DNA from: Gracilimonas sediminicola
GTDB taxonomy: Bacteria; Bacteroidota; Rhodothermia; Balneolales; Balneolaceae
Reading direction: 5' to 3'
Length of the DNA stretch: 64,000 bases
Assembly (NCBI RefSeq): GCF_024320785.1
Contig: NZ_JANDBC010000003.1
Coordinates: forward strand, 310,001 to 374,000
Position numbers and translations under genes: made by a program. Below, piece by piece: positions 46,847 through 55,299 of the stretch; within the stretch, counting starts at the first letter, position 1, and the number at the start of each line of letters is the position of its first letter. The notes beneath the pieces are model-generated. The model saw only the letters and a list, made by a program, of their open reading frames with translations, was not told the origin of the DNA and did no database searches.

Positions 46847-48112
46847 TTAGAAAGTTGGATTAAATCGTATCCAGAATGACGTTCTCCCCTCCGAACCAGC
46901 TATTGGTTTTGCGACCTCAGCTCTGAACATCCCAAAACCTAAACCGATGCCGGCATTATGAGAAAGTTCTGAGAAACCAACATCAAAATCAGAGACCGGG
47001 TTTGTCGTTTCTAAGTAACGTTGGTTGAACATGCTCGTTCCGGAATCAAGGAAAAGTGAGATATAAAATGAACTCAAATCCGGCCACCCATCCCGATAGG
47101 AATTACTTTTGCCAAGCTCTACTTCCAGATTACTCAATACCATCTGGTTTCCCGTTAACGACTTAAAGCCCACCGCCCGCATGCTTCCAATTCCACCAAG
47201 AGCAAAGTTTTTGAAATCCGGAGCTTCACCCGTAATACTTCCGGCCATGAGTCTCCACTTGAACAGCGTGGTGTGGTCTAACCGAAAGTAAGACTTTGCT
47301 TCTACCTGGTATTTATTATAGAAGAAATCATTCTCTGTACCTCCAAGGTCAGCAATTTCTGCCTTAGCTGACACCGTTGACCATACCGAAGAATGTCTGT
47401 TTACGGTACGTGGATTTATGGTGAGTCCTAAAGTGAGGCTTTGTTTATTAATTTGCTCAAGGTCACTGTCAATAGCCGGGTTTGGCCGGAAGCTTGAATA
47501 ATTTGAAATCACAGAAAATTCAGTATTCACGTCCAAAGAGCTAAACTCATCTGCATTATAAGATGCTCCAAGTTCTATAAACCGAACCGGTTTGATAATC
47601 GCATAGAATCCGTACCCATCGGCATTGTAATAATCATGATAATCAAAGCCGGTTGCGAATGATGTAAGTGCATTTTCATAAATACCTGTTCGCCAGTAAT
47701 CTTCTGTAGAAGTAGTATTATGAAGGTCTCCTCCCAAGAGCAGCCACTTTCGTTCCGTGCCTATACTCTTCTCAGCACCAATGGAATACTGTAGCTGATC
47801 TTGAGCTACGGAATACCCGATCAACCCGTGAAGGTCAACGTTCTCAATTCCCAGAAAATTAGCGTTATTCCAATCCATCTTTTCTTCCTGATATCCAAGA
47901 AATAATCCATCTACCCTGTTATGTCGAATCATTCCGGAAACGGGATAGGCTGAATAGATCGGATTTTTCACTCCAAAATTACTGCCGGAGTAAAATTTCT
48001 CGTCAATCCCCTCATACAAATCAATACCTTCATAAAAATTGACTTCGAGATCCTGTGCTGGCAACCCAAGTGTAACACTCAGTGCAATCAGAAATGCAGT
48101 TATTACTCTCAT
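46847..48112 (-). CDS. Outer membrane beta-barrel protein, Omp85-like C-terminus
   Basis: The protein has 421 residues with signal peptide ending near GLPAQDLE. The body alternates aromatic and polar residues in 16 or so strand-like segments. The block GGIGSMRAVGFKSLTGNQ resembles the GG...RG(Y/F) lid-loop motif of Omp85/TamA barrels, followed by SNLEVELG and a terminal aromatic strand ending RFNPTF. There are no POTRA domains, so it is a barrel-only member, as seen in bacterial surface antigen and phospholipase-associated proteins. Function unknown. Confidence 0.78.
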   Translation of the reverse strand: MRVITAFLIALSVTLGLPAQDLEVNFYEGIDLYEGIDEKFYSGSNFGVKNPIYSAYPVSGMIRHNRVDGLFLGYQEEKMDWNNANFLGIENVDLHGLIGYSVAQDQLQYSIGAEKSIGTERKWLLLGGDLHNTTSTEDYWRTGIYENALTSFATGFDYHDYYNADGYGFYAIIKPVRFIELGASYNADEFSSLDVNTEFSVISNYSSFRPNPAIDSDLEQINKQSLTLGLTINPRTVNRHSSVWSTVSAKAEIADLGGTENDFFYNKYQVEAKSYFRLDHTTLFKWRLMAGSITGEAPDFKNFALGGIGSMRAVGFKSLTGNQMVLSNLEVELGKSNSYRDGWPDLSSFYISLFLDSGTSMFNQRYLETTNPVSDFDVGFSELSHNAGIGLGFGMFRAEVAKPIAGSEGRTSFWIRFNPTF

Positions 48113-48193
48113 AGTAATGTACCTCGTATTATGTTTCTCTTAAACCACTATGAATAATAACGTTAAAAATACTTTAAAAAGGAAGTCCCGGTT

Positions 48194-48739
48194 CTATGAC
48201 CGAAATACACCGATCAAAAAGGTAATGTGATCATTGAGTTCTTTGCCGATAAGTTCAGCTCCCTTTCTTATATCTTCGCGTGGCACATTGGCTGCGAACT
48301 TGGCATCCTTAAGTTTTTTAGTAACCGATTTCACCTTCATATCCTCAAAGCCGTTAGGCCTCATCAATGAAACAGCGTTCATAAAACCGGATAACTCATC
48401 GCAGGCAAAAAGATATCGCTCAATCTCACTATTCGGTTCTTTACCCGTCCTTTCTGGAGCATGGGCTTTTATAGCTTCAATTACAGATTCAGGATAATCG
48501 TGCTCAGGGAGTATCTCACTTACGGCTTTGTGTGGATGTTCATCCGGGTATTTCTCCCAATCCAAATCGTGTAACAAACCCGCAGTCCACCACTCTTCTA
48601 CCTGTTGTTCTGATTTGTTCAATGTGCGTGCATAACCTTCCATAGCCTTTGCAACCATCATTGAATGATTCAGTAAACTTTCTCCTTTAATAAATTCGTT
48701 TAGCAGCTTAACTGAAGCTTCTCTTTTTATTACAGCCAT
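48194..48739 (-). CDS. HD-domain hydrolase
   Basis: The protein has 181 residues. The metal ligands are arranged as in HDIG-type single-domain hydrolases: His in LLNHSMMVAKAM, the HD pair in AGLLHDLDWEKYPDEHPH, His in IKAHAPER and Asp in FACDELSGFMNAV. Such proteins are phosphohydrolases acting on nucleotides; the substrate is unknown. Single gene, divergent from the cytochrome operon. Confidence 0.85.
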   Translation of the reverse strand: MAVIKREASVKLLNEFIKGESLLNHSMMVAKAMEGYARTLNKSEQQVEEWWTAGLLHDLDWEKYPDEHPHKAVSEILPEHDYPESVIEAIKAHAPERTGKEPNSEIERYLFACDELSGFMNAVSLMRPNGFEDMKVKSVTKKLKDAKFAANVPREDIRKGAELIGKELNDHITFLIGVFRS

Positions 48740-48808
48740 AACATCTGATCTATATTTATGTTCGTATTAACAGTTGCATTAGTTACCCAAATTCATTTAA
48801 CATTCAAC

Positions 48809-48839
48809 AGTTATTTTTAAATAACTAAATAATTATTTA
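48809..48839. promoter_or_regulatory. Two adjacent AT-rich palindromes upstream of the cytochrome operon
   Basis: AGTTATTT-TT-AAATAACT (48809-48826) and TAAATAATTATTTA (48826-48839, perfect) touch each other and end 12 bases before the cytochrome ATG. They could be an operator pair or part of an AT-rich promoter. No regulator gene is adjacent. Confidence 0.4.
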
Positions 48840-48851
48840 ACCAAGGCTAAT

Positions 48852-49256
48852 ATGCGCTATTTTTTTTCAACCCTTATTCTTTTTGTACTATTCTTTAGTG
48901 TTGGTTGTATCAGCAACGTGGAAGATATTTCAGACACTCCTGATATCGATCCAAATGATATTAGTTATTCTGCTGATATTCAGCCAATATTTACCTCAAA
49001 TTGTGGAAGTTGTCACATTAATTCTTCAACAAGCGGGGTTAACCTTACTTCCTACTCTACTACCACGAATAGTGTAGGTTCCGTTGCGGGCGGGCCTATC
49101 GTTGTACCCGGTGAGCCGGGAAACAGTCCGTTAGTAGAAAAAATTAAGCCGGACCCATCCTACGGAAGTCGGATGCCTACCACCGGTCAGTATCTCACCC
49201 CAACAGAAATCGCACAAATTGAAGCCTGGATTACAGGCGGTGCGGAGGATAATTAG
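48852..49256 (+). CDS. Monoheme c-type cytochrome-domain lipoprotein
   Basis: The protein has 134 residues. A lipoprotein signal with Cys19 in FSVGC anchors it. One heme site CGSCH is at residues 51-55 and Met108 in SRMPTTG is a good distal ligand. The ISYSADIQPIFTSNCGSC context is the cytochrome-domain variety often attached to planctomycete and Bacteroidota proteins. It precedes a YceI protein and a DUF5777 barrel by one base and a few bases, so the three are one operon. Electron partner unknown. Confidence 0.88.
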   Translation: MRYFFSTLILFVLFFSVGCISNVEDISDTPDIDPNDISYSADIQPIFTSNCGSCHINSSTSGVNLTSYSTTTNSVGSVAGGPIVVPGEPGNSPLVEKIKPDPSYGSRMPTTGQYLTPTEIAQIEAWITGGAEDN

Positions 49257-49257
49257 T

Positions 49258-49803
49258 ATGAAGAAACTTACAACAACCCTCATTTTAATCTTTGGATTTA
49301 TTGCGACGGCTTCAGCTCAGTCTTATATGACTGAGGAAGGCACAGCTATCTTTCATTCCAGAGTTCCGCTACACACATTTTCCGGTAATTCTGAGAACCT
49401 GACTGGGCTCATTAACCTGAGCAACAACAAAGTTGACTTCTATATCGACTTAACGACCCTGGAAACAGGCATCGAGAAAAGAGATCGAGATATGAAGGAA
49501 ACCCTGGAAACAAAGAAATTCCCTTTTGCAGAATTTTTCGGGGAATTGGTTTCAGATTTTAACCCGGACACAACGGCCGAACAGTCAGTAAAGGTAAAGG
49601 GTGAATTCAAGATTCATGGCGTGAGCCGGGAGGTTACCATTGAAGGAACCCTCCAAATGAAACCGGAAGGACTGTTGGTGAAAGCCAGCTGGATATTACG
49701 TCTCGAGGATTACGATATCGTCCCTCCCAGCCTGCTTTTTGTAAAAGTGGATCAGGAACAGGAAATAGAAATTGAAGCATTATTAAAATCGGTAGATGAT
49801 TAA
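49258..49803 (+). CDS. YceI family periplasmic lipid-binding protein
   Basis: The protein has 181 residues from the ATG at 49258; a longer frame from 49219 overlaps the cytochrome gene and lacks the signal. The signal ends TASAQSYM. YceI hallmarks: FHSRVPLHTFSGNS, the TTLETGIEKRDRDMKE segment, KFPFAEF and KIHGVSREVTIEG. The lipocalin-like barrel binds isoprenoid quinones or similar lipids, which fits with a cytochrome upstream, though the pairing role is inferred. Confidence 0.9.
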   Translation: MKKLTTTLILIFGFIATASAQSYMTEEGTAIFHSRVPLHTFSGNSENLTGLINLSNNKVDFYIDLTTLETGIEKRDRDMKETLETKKFPFAEFFGELVSDFNPDTTAEQSVKVKGEFKIHGVSREVTIEGTLQMKPEGLLVKASWILRLEDYDIVPPSLLFVKVDQEQEIEIEALLKSVDD

Positions 49804-49804
49804 T

Positions 49805-50677
49805 ATGATTATTCGAAAAACAACACTTATCACACTGGTATTTCTTTTCGGCAGCTATTCGCTAAGTGCACAGGTACTGGAACGAAAACGAGCGGTACAG
49901 GACGGACCGGTTGAAGATATTTTTCTTGCGGGAAGTATTGCCGGTTTAAGTACGGTAACTGCTCTGCCCAAAAAGAACATGAACAGCATGGTGATGCACA
50001 ATTTCGGCCTGGTATCGGGCGGAATTGAAGATTTTTATGGCCTGGATGGAGGAGCAGCCGTTCGCTTAGGTATCGACTACGGCGTGACAGACAAGCTCGA
50101 TATCGGGATTGGCCGGACCGGCATTGAAGACGTTGTAGATCTGCGTGCCAAATACGTTATTCTTGAACAACTGAAGTCAGACAAAGTGCCTGTGCAAATT
50201 GCCATTAAAGGTGATGTGGGAATCTCTACCCAAAAAGAAAGGCGTTTTGATTATACCTTTACCGAGCGGCTTAATTATTTCACTTCTGTGATGGTTGCCC
50301 GGAAATTTAACGACAAACTGAGCCTGCAGGTTTCTCCAATGGTTTCCCACTTTAATACTGTAGTAAAAGAACAGAATAACGGTAAGTTGTACAACACCAT
50401 AGTTGGTCTTGGAATAGCAGGCCGGTATAAGTTAAACAACCGAAATGCCCTCGCTTTCGAATACCTGCCCGTGTTGAGAAACAGAAACCCGAACACTAAA
50501 GATCATGTTGCCGTCTCTTTCGAAATCGATACCGGCGGGCACGTTTTTCAGCTCTTTTTTATGAGCGGACGGTGGTTCACCGAACAACACCTGCTTGCCC
50601 GTACCGATACCAATATTCTGGATCTTGATTTCCGGTTCGGTTTTAATATAAACCGTTTCTTTGGCTTGGGTAAATAA
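49805..50677 (+). CDS. DUF5777-like outer membrane beta-barrel protein
   Basis: The protein has 290 residues from the ATG at 49805; an ATG three codons earlier overlaps the yceI stop. A signal ends near SLSAQVLE. The segment LPKKNMNSMVMHNFGLVSGG followed by barrel strands and a C-terminal LDLDFRFGFNINRFFG matches the DUF5777 group that travels with cytochrome/YceI genes in Bacteroidota. Location outer membrane by inference; function unknown. It converges on the TM2 gene with 5 bases between. Confidence 0.8.
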   Translation: MIIRKTTLITLVFLFGSYSLSAQVLERKRAVQDGPVEDIFLAGSIAGLSTVTALPKKNMNSMVMHNFGLVSGGIEDFYGLDGGAAVRLGIDYGVTDKLDIGIGRTGIEDVVDLRAKYVILEQLKSDKVPVQIAIKGDVGISTQKERRFDYTFTERLNYFTSVMVARKFNDKLSLQVSPMVSHFNTVVKEQNNGKLYNTIVGLGIAGRYKLNNRNALAFEYLPVLRNRNPNTKDHVAVSFEIDTGGHVFQLFFMSGRWFTEQHLLARTDTNILDLDFRFGFNINRFFGLGK

Positions 50678-50682
50678 ACCTC

Positions 50683-51024
50683 TTATACGTACGACTGTAT
50701 TTCCTTCGCTACGCCACGGTTATACTGAAAGGCCATGTCTTTGTAATTCACCAAATCAACAATGGTACCGATTAAGCAAAGACCTCCGGTAAAAATGTAC
50801 AGGATGCCCATCCCGATTTGATTCAATAAAAGACGATGCACACCTGCAATCAGGAAAAATCCAAGAATACAGGTAATTAAAACCGTTTGCGGGTCTTTTC
50901 TTCGTGAACGGTACACAGATGCAAACTTAGAAGCCTGTTCATCAGATAAGTCAGAAAGTAACTTCCCGACGTATAGTGCTTCGTCCCCTTCTATTTCCGG
51001 TAAATGATCTATAACGTTAGCCAT
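50683..51024 (-). CDS. TM2 domain protein
   Basis: The protein has 113 residues. A soluble ~45-residue N-terminus (ALYVGKLLSDLSDEQ, YRSRRKDP) precedes a TM2 module of two helices around a short turn (ILGFFLIAGVHRLLLNQIG and ILYIFTGGLCLIGTIVDL). It overlaps the DUF2752 gene by 8 bases. It is the last gene of the minus-strand run that follows the Pel-like cluster. TM2 proteins have no settled bacterial function. Confidence 0.88.
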   Translation of the reverse strand: MANVIDHLPEIEGDEALYVGKLLSDLSDEQASKFASVYRSRRKDPQTVLITCILGFFLIAGVHRLLLNQIGMGILYIFTGGLCLIGTIVDLVNYKDMAFQYNRGVAKEIQSYV

Positions 51025-51340
51025 GCTGTTCCTTATTCGTAGTTAGTTTTGATTCTTGATAAAGCTCTTTCCAAATGTAGATGATTCTTCCTGAGAGGAT
51101 GAAAACGGCGGCCGGTCCGGCTAAATGGGCTTGCAATGCGGATTCAAAATTTCCTCTGAATGTGTAGGATACCGAATGTCCCAATCCCTCACCGGGACAA
51201 TAATCAATGCCAATCCAATCAAAAAAGCAGAGTGAGGTTCCGGCATTTTCAGGACTCATAAGTGCGAGTAACACAAGTCCGGCACTGAACACAAACCACT
51301 CCAAATGTTTTCTTATAAAGCGCATATCCCGACTACGCAT
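51017..51340 (-). CDS. DUF2752 membrane protein
   Basis: The protein has 107 residues with about three helices. The family signature SLCFFDWIGIDYCPGEGLGH followed by RGNFESALQAHLAGP is clear. A second in-frame ATG (51325) gives a 102-residue version. It starts 17 bases after the end of the giant deacetylase/barrel gene, so it is probably in the same transcript. DUF2752 often stands next to TM2 proteins; the function is unknown. Confidence 0.85.
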   Translation of the reverse strand: MRSRDMRFIRKHLEWFVFSAGLVLLALMSPENAGTSLCFFDWIGIDYCPGEGLGHSVSYTFRGNFESALQAHLAGPAAVFILSGRIIYIWKELYQESKLTTNKEQHG

Positions 51341-51357
51341 CTTATTAGGTTAAGTTT

Positions 51358-54300
51358 CTAATTTCTGGGTCTTAACTTTCTGGGAAAGTAATGAGAAATA
51401 GTGAAGAAAAACCGATTTGATCGATACACGTCGCTGGTGGATATTTCACTTCCAATACTGACCTGCCAGAAGTTTTTGAATTTATGTTCGAGCTGAATTC
51501 TTCCTGAGTAAAAGAAGCCTTCCCTTCGTTCGTGTTTACCAAAAATCTCACCCGTAAGCTGCGTACGATAGTCAAAGGTATCGGGGTTGCGGTACCTGAA
51601 ATCAAGTCCAATACCCTGGGCAAAATATTGATCGGGGGTGTAATATGGTATACCTGATAAGAAGCTTTCTGTAGCATCGGCATAACTCACTTCACCCACG
51701 GGCCTGACCCTGAATTTGGTCTCCATCAAATCAAGTAACAGTCGGATTTGCCCTCCATACCTGAACACATCATTGGTATAATATTTCCCGGTTGCTGACA
51801 AGGCGCTTACTACATTCCCATTAAACAAATAATCCTGCCGGTACAGTTGAAGCTGTGCCTGGTAGTAGTCGTTTTGGAGTGAAGTGGATGTGAGCTCTGC
51901 CCCTCCGGTTATCTCAATGGAAGTAAATGCGGAGTCCTTGGTGAAACTCATCCCAATAAGCCCTTCAGGAATGAATTCACTGCCATCAACCAGAACGGTT
52001 GGGCCAATTCGAAATTCAAACTGTTGATTATCAGATCGATGCGTAAACTGATATCCTCCACCCTGGTAATTTAGCGTTCCATTTCCGGTGAGGTTATCAT
52101 CTGAAAACACCAGGTACTCTGATTTGAAGGTATGCGTGTTTTGTCTTCGGTTCCCAAATTGAACAGAAAGCCCACCACGGGCAAAGGTGTTATCGAAGTT
52201 ATCGTTTCTGTATTCTCCAAACAGCGATGTTCTTACGCCTTCTGTCCATCGGTATTCGTCCCTGATTGACTTTCGCTGGTCGGGATCAAAGAACTTCGGG
52301 TATTTTCGAAAGAAGCTTTTTTTCTCTTCATACGGTTTAAAGCCAATTTCATTTCTGATCAGCGTATCAGCAGCCAACCCCTTTTCCCGGTTATTTTCAA
52401 AGAGCGGATATAAAGTGTTGTACGACTGCTCTTCAAATCCTTCATAAAATAAATTTGAGCCAACAAAAGAGCGGAGATCAGCATAATCAGGATTGTTGGT
52501 TATCAGCTCGTTGGCTTTGGCCAGATAAAGTGCATCCAGATTGAGCTGTGAAAGCCAAAATAGCTTTAACTGTTCTTCAAAGTCCGGAGCGTTATTGGCC
52601 CAGAACAAAGCTTTCTCATACTCATTGGCTTCAAAACCGTACATGAGCGCTAAGTTGGAAGCAAACGGGGTTAGTTGATCATAGGCGTAATCGGGAAACT
52701 CTTCCACAAGAGCCATCGTGCTGTCCGGGCTTGCATAATAAATAGATCGCTGAACGGTGAAGGCATAAAGGGAATCTGTTTGAGGACGCATATTCAACAG
52801 TTTCAGCAGATTCTTTTTCATTTCCGGCCAGTTCTCCTGCGATTCGATGGACTTAGTATAACTCAGCAACGTCTCATAGTCATCAGGGGCAAGCTCTAAG
52901 GCTCTCAATCTCCATCGGCGCTCAAAGTCTTCACCAAAAAGTCCGAGTTCGGCTACAACCTGATTCTTAAGCGCTATAACTTTACCCGAACGATGCGCCT
53001 CCCATAATCTTTCCAGGAAAAGTTCAGCCCTGGACTGCATCCCCTCCCAGCCGTAGTAAGTTAACAGGCGATCAATATCATCCTGAACCCATACTTCATT
53101 CCGCAATAATCGATCTTCAAGAATATCTATGGCTCGGGAAATCTGATTAAATTCAACGCTTAAAGAAATGAGCTGCTCTTGATTTGCAACCGTAGGATTT
53201 TGTCGCCACGCCCTAACAGCGTCTTCCATCCGAGTATCCCGCCAATTCCCTGAATCGAAGGCAGAACCATCGGATGCAATGAGGCTATACTGACGAAAGT
53301 TATCGGTTTGATCCCTGACCAGGCTATTGACGAACTGCCGGTCGTAGTAAAATCTCTTGTCAAAATTGGGGACGAAAAACACATCAGATGATACTTTAAA
53401 CTGATATAGATATCCATCCCAAATTCCGGTTCTGCTGTAGCTCAGCCCTTGTTTGTTCAAAGTACTCTCAACTTCCCTCACTTGCTCTTGGGTAACGTAC
53501 ATGTACCAGTGTGTGTTATCATTTGGAAACTTGGGTACGTAATTATTTCTGTATCCCGTGTTAATTTTGATGGACGGTCCGTCTAAGGAATAGTTGGAAA
53601 GCCGCTGCCTCCAGTCTTCGGTTTTTTTACCCCCCAGTGTTGCTGCTACAAATCTATTATTGGGATAATGACGGTACGTATGTTTGACTCTTCGGCTCAA
53701 AAGCTGATATAAACCATACCCATATTCCGGATCTGATTTCCAGCCAAGCCCCAAAGGATTTCGACTCGAGAATTCATCTTCTCTTCGTTGAGTAACCTGA
53801 AATACATCATCGGGATGCACAAAATGATTCCAGATTCCGGTAAGCAGTTGCAAGCCATGTTGATCCATCAGGGAATTTTCATTCATAGTAAAACCACTGC
53901 TTATCCGTGGATAATTGAATAAAGCCGTAGGAGCATAAGGATCGGGGTCAAATTCCCGCCCCTGCCCTTCCGAACGATCTCCAAAATATAGAGAACTCAT
54001 ATATTCTATACTCGGCATACCTTTTATGATAGCCTGAATGCCGATAGAATCAATTTGATTTGTAGGAGGTACATAATTTGTTGGTAAAGGCCCCAATCCA
54101 TCAATTCTCCATCGTTTGCGAGCGGCCTGAAGAGCCGAAACCATGAAGTTCATGTTGTCCCAATCCTCGGACCACAGCGAAAAGTGATTATACCCATGAA
54201 ATGCCAGTTCGTGTCGGGTGTTCTTTATGCTGTTGGCCAGAAAAATACTCCCCTGTATGATATTGTCATTAAAGACGATGGACCCCTGCCTCCATTCCTG

Positions 54301-55299
54301 AAAGTCGAAAGGCGGAACTACATTCGCATTATAATTGAACGCGGTCATTGCTGAGTAAGTAATATCGAAAGAATCGGCTAAGGCTACCATATCCGGCCAC
54401 CAGATTTTACTTACAAATTCGGCATGTGTGACGTCATACTCTTCATCAATAGGCGGCAGCTTTTCATTATAGAGCGGTGCAGGGAAGTCATCCAGGAAAA
54501 TGGTACTCACATCGGCCACCTGGTATGGAATACCTTGCAATCCCCTCAGAATAGATGAGAAAAGAATGCCCCGATAAATCTTCCCTCCAACTACGAAACT
54601 GTTTACCGTCACAACTTCACCCAGCCCAATTTCATTCGAAATTATGAAGGGTTGATCAGGATCCGTTGCAGTACTTGCTAAAATCGAGATATCGTCGCTG
54701 AAGTCTTCCCTATACAATCCAAAATGAGGTAGCAGACCGTCGGGATTATATTGCCTATTCTGCATGCCCGGAAAAGCGTCTTCCTTTAACCGGAATCCCA
54801 CATTTATAGAATCTGCGTCAAAATTAGCATCCTGTTTAATGCCCTGCAGAAAGGAAAACCGGGGGTTATTAATCGGGCCGATAATTACAAGAGAATTCCC
54901 ACGGGTAACAAACTCAACTATCCCCTCAATCTCAGCATCCGATAACTCCTGAATACGTTCAGAAGTTACAATCAGGCTTCGTACCGACTGCGGAATGGAA
55001 AATTCCTGGGTTAAAATTCCAAAGTCGATGGTGAAGTAGGGAATTTTGGTGTAATCAAGTGCTTTCTGAACCTGCTCGGATGCCTCTGCACTGAAATCAC
55101 TTCCCTGGTTCTTAATCACCATAACCAATGGTGAGTTAGATGATACTTCAATCCCGGAAAATCCTCTGAACGAACCGTCTTGCTGGCAGCCTGATAGCAT
55201 GACTACAGAAATTACCATGAACGCCAATGCTGCGCTTTGAATAAACCTGGTAGTTCTGGTTTTTAAGTCCGGTTTGTTATTTGAAGAGTCGTGCTGCAC
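51358..55299 (-). CDS. Outer-membrane lipoprotein: deacetylase, TPR-like region and beta-barrel (PelA/PelB-like fusion)
   Basis: The protein has 1313 residues from a GTG at 55299, overlapping the preceding gene by 23 bases. A lipoprotein signal has Cys38 in LSGC. Residues ~50-260 are a DUF2194-like N-terminal region. A polysaccharide deacetylase domain follows: FLDDFPAP with Asp270-Asp271, HGYNH with His368 and His372, and a Pro-rich third motif (YVPPTN). Residues ~715-1010 are helical and TPR-like (RRWRLRALELAPDDYETLL, NAPDFEEQLKLF). From ~1015 the sequence becomes alternating aromatic strands (FGEYRNDNF, YQFTHRSDN, FRYRNPDTFDY), ending ISHYFPRK, about 300 residues, the size of the PelB barrel. 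In Pseudomonas, PelA deacetylates and PelB exports; here both seem to be on one chain. The fusion is read directly; the Pel role is inference. Confidence 0.78.
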   Translation of the reverse strand: MQHDSSNNKPDLKTRTTRFIQSAALAFMVISVVMLSGCQQDGSFRGFSGIEVSSNSPLVMVIKNQGSDFSAEASEQVQKALDYTKIPYFTIDFGILTQEFSIPQSVRSLIVTSERIQELSDAEIEGIVEFVTRGNSLVIIGPINNPRFSFLQGIKQDANFDADSINVGFRLKEDAFPGMQNRQYNPDGLLPHFGLYREDFSDDISILASTATDPDQPFIISNEIGLGEVVTVNSFVVGGKIYRGILFSSILRGLQGIPYQVADVSTIFLDDFPAPLYNEKLPPIDEEYDVTHAEFVSKIWWPDMVALADSFDITYSAMTAFNYNANVVPPFDFQEWRQGSIVFNDNIIQGSIFLANSIKNTRHELAFHGYNHFSLWSEDWDNMNFMVSALQAARKRWRIDGLGPLPTNYVPPTNQIDSIGIQAIIKGMPSIEYMSSLYFGDRSEGQGREFDPDPYAPTALFNYPRISSGFTMNENSLMDQHGLQLLTGIWNHFVHPDDVFQVTQRREDEFSSRNPLGLGWKSDPEYGYGLYQLLSRRVKHTYRHYPNNRFVAATLGGKKTEDWRQRLSNYSLDGPSIKINTGYRNNYVPKFPNDNTHWYMYVTQEQVREVESTLNKQGLSYSRTGIWDGYLYQFKVSSDVFFVPNFDKRFYYDRQFVNSLVRDQTDNFRQYSLIASDGSAFDSGNWRDTRMEDAVRAWRQNPTVANQEQLISLSVEFNQISRAIDILEDRLLRNEVWVQDDIDRLLTYYGWEGMQSRAELFLERLWEAHRSGKVIALKNQVVAELGLFGEDFERRWRLRALELAPDDYETLLSYTKSIESQENWPEMKKNLLKLLNMRPQTDSLYAFTVQRSIYYASPDSTMALVEEFPDYAYDQLTPFASNLALMYGFEANEYEKALFWANNAPDFEEQLKLFWLSQLNLDALYLAKANELITNNPDYADLRSFVGSNLFYEGFEEQSYNTLYPLFENNREKGLAADTLIRNEIGFKPYEEKKSFFRKYPKFFDPDQRKSIRDEYRWTEGVRTSLFGEYRNDNFDNTFARGGLSVQFGNRRQNTHTFKSEYLVFSDDNLTGNGTLNYQGGGYQFTHRSDNQQFEFRIGPTVLVDGSEFIPEGLIGMSFTKDSAFTSIEITGGAELTSTSLQNDYYQAQLQLYRQDYLFNGNVVSALSATGKYYTNDVFRYGGQIRLLLDLMETKFRVRPVGEVSYADATESFLSGIPYYTPDQYFAQGIGLDFRYRNPDTFDYRTQLTGEIFGKHERREGFFYSGRIQLEHKFKNFWQVSIGSEISTSDVYRSNRFFFTISHYFPRKLRPRN

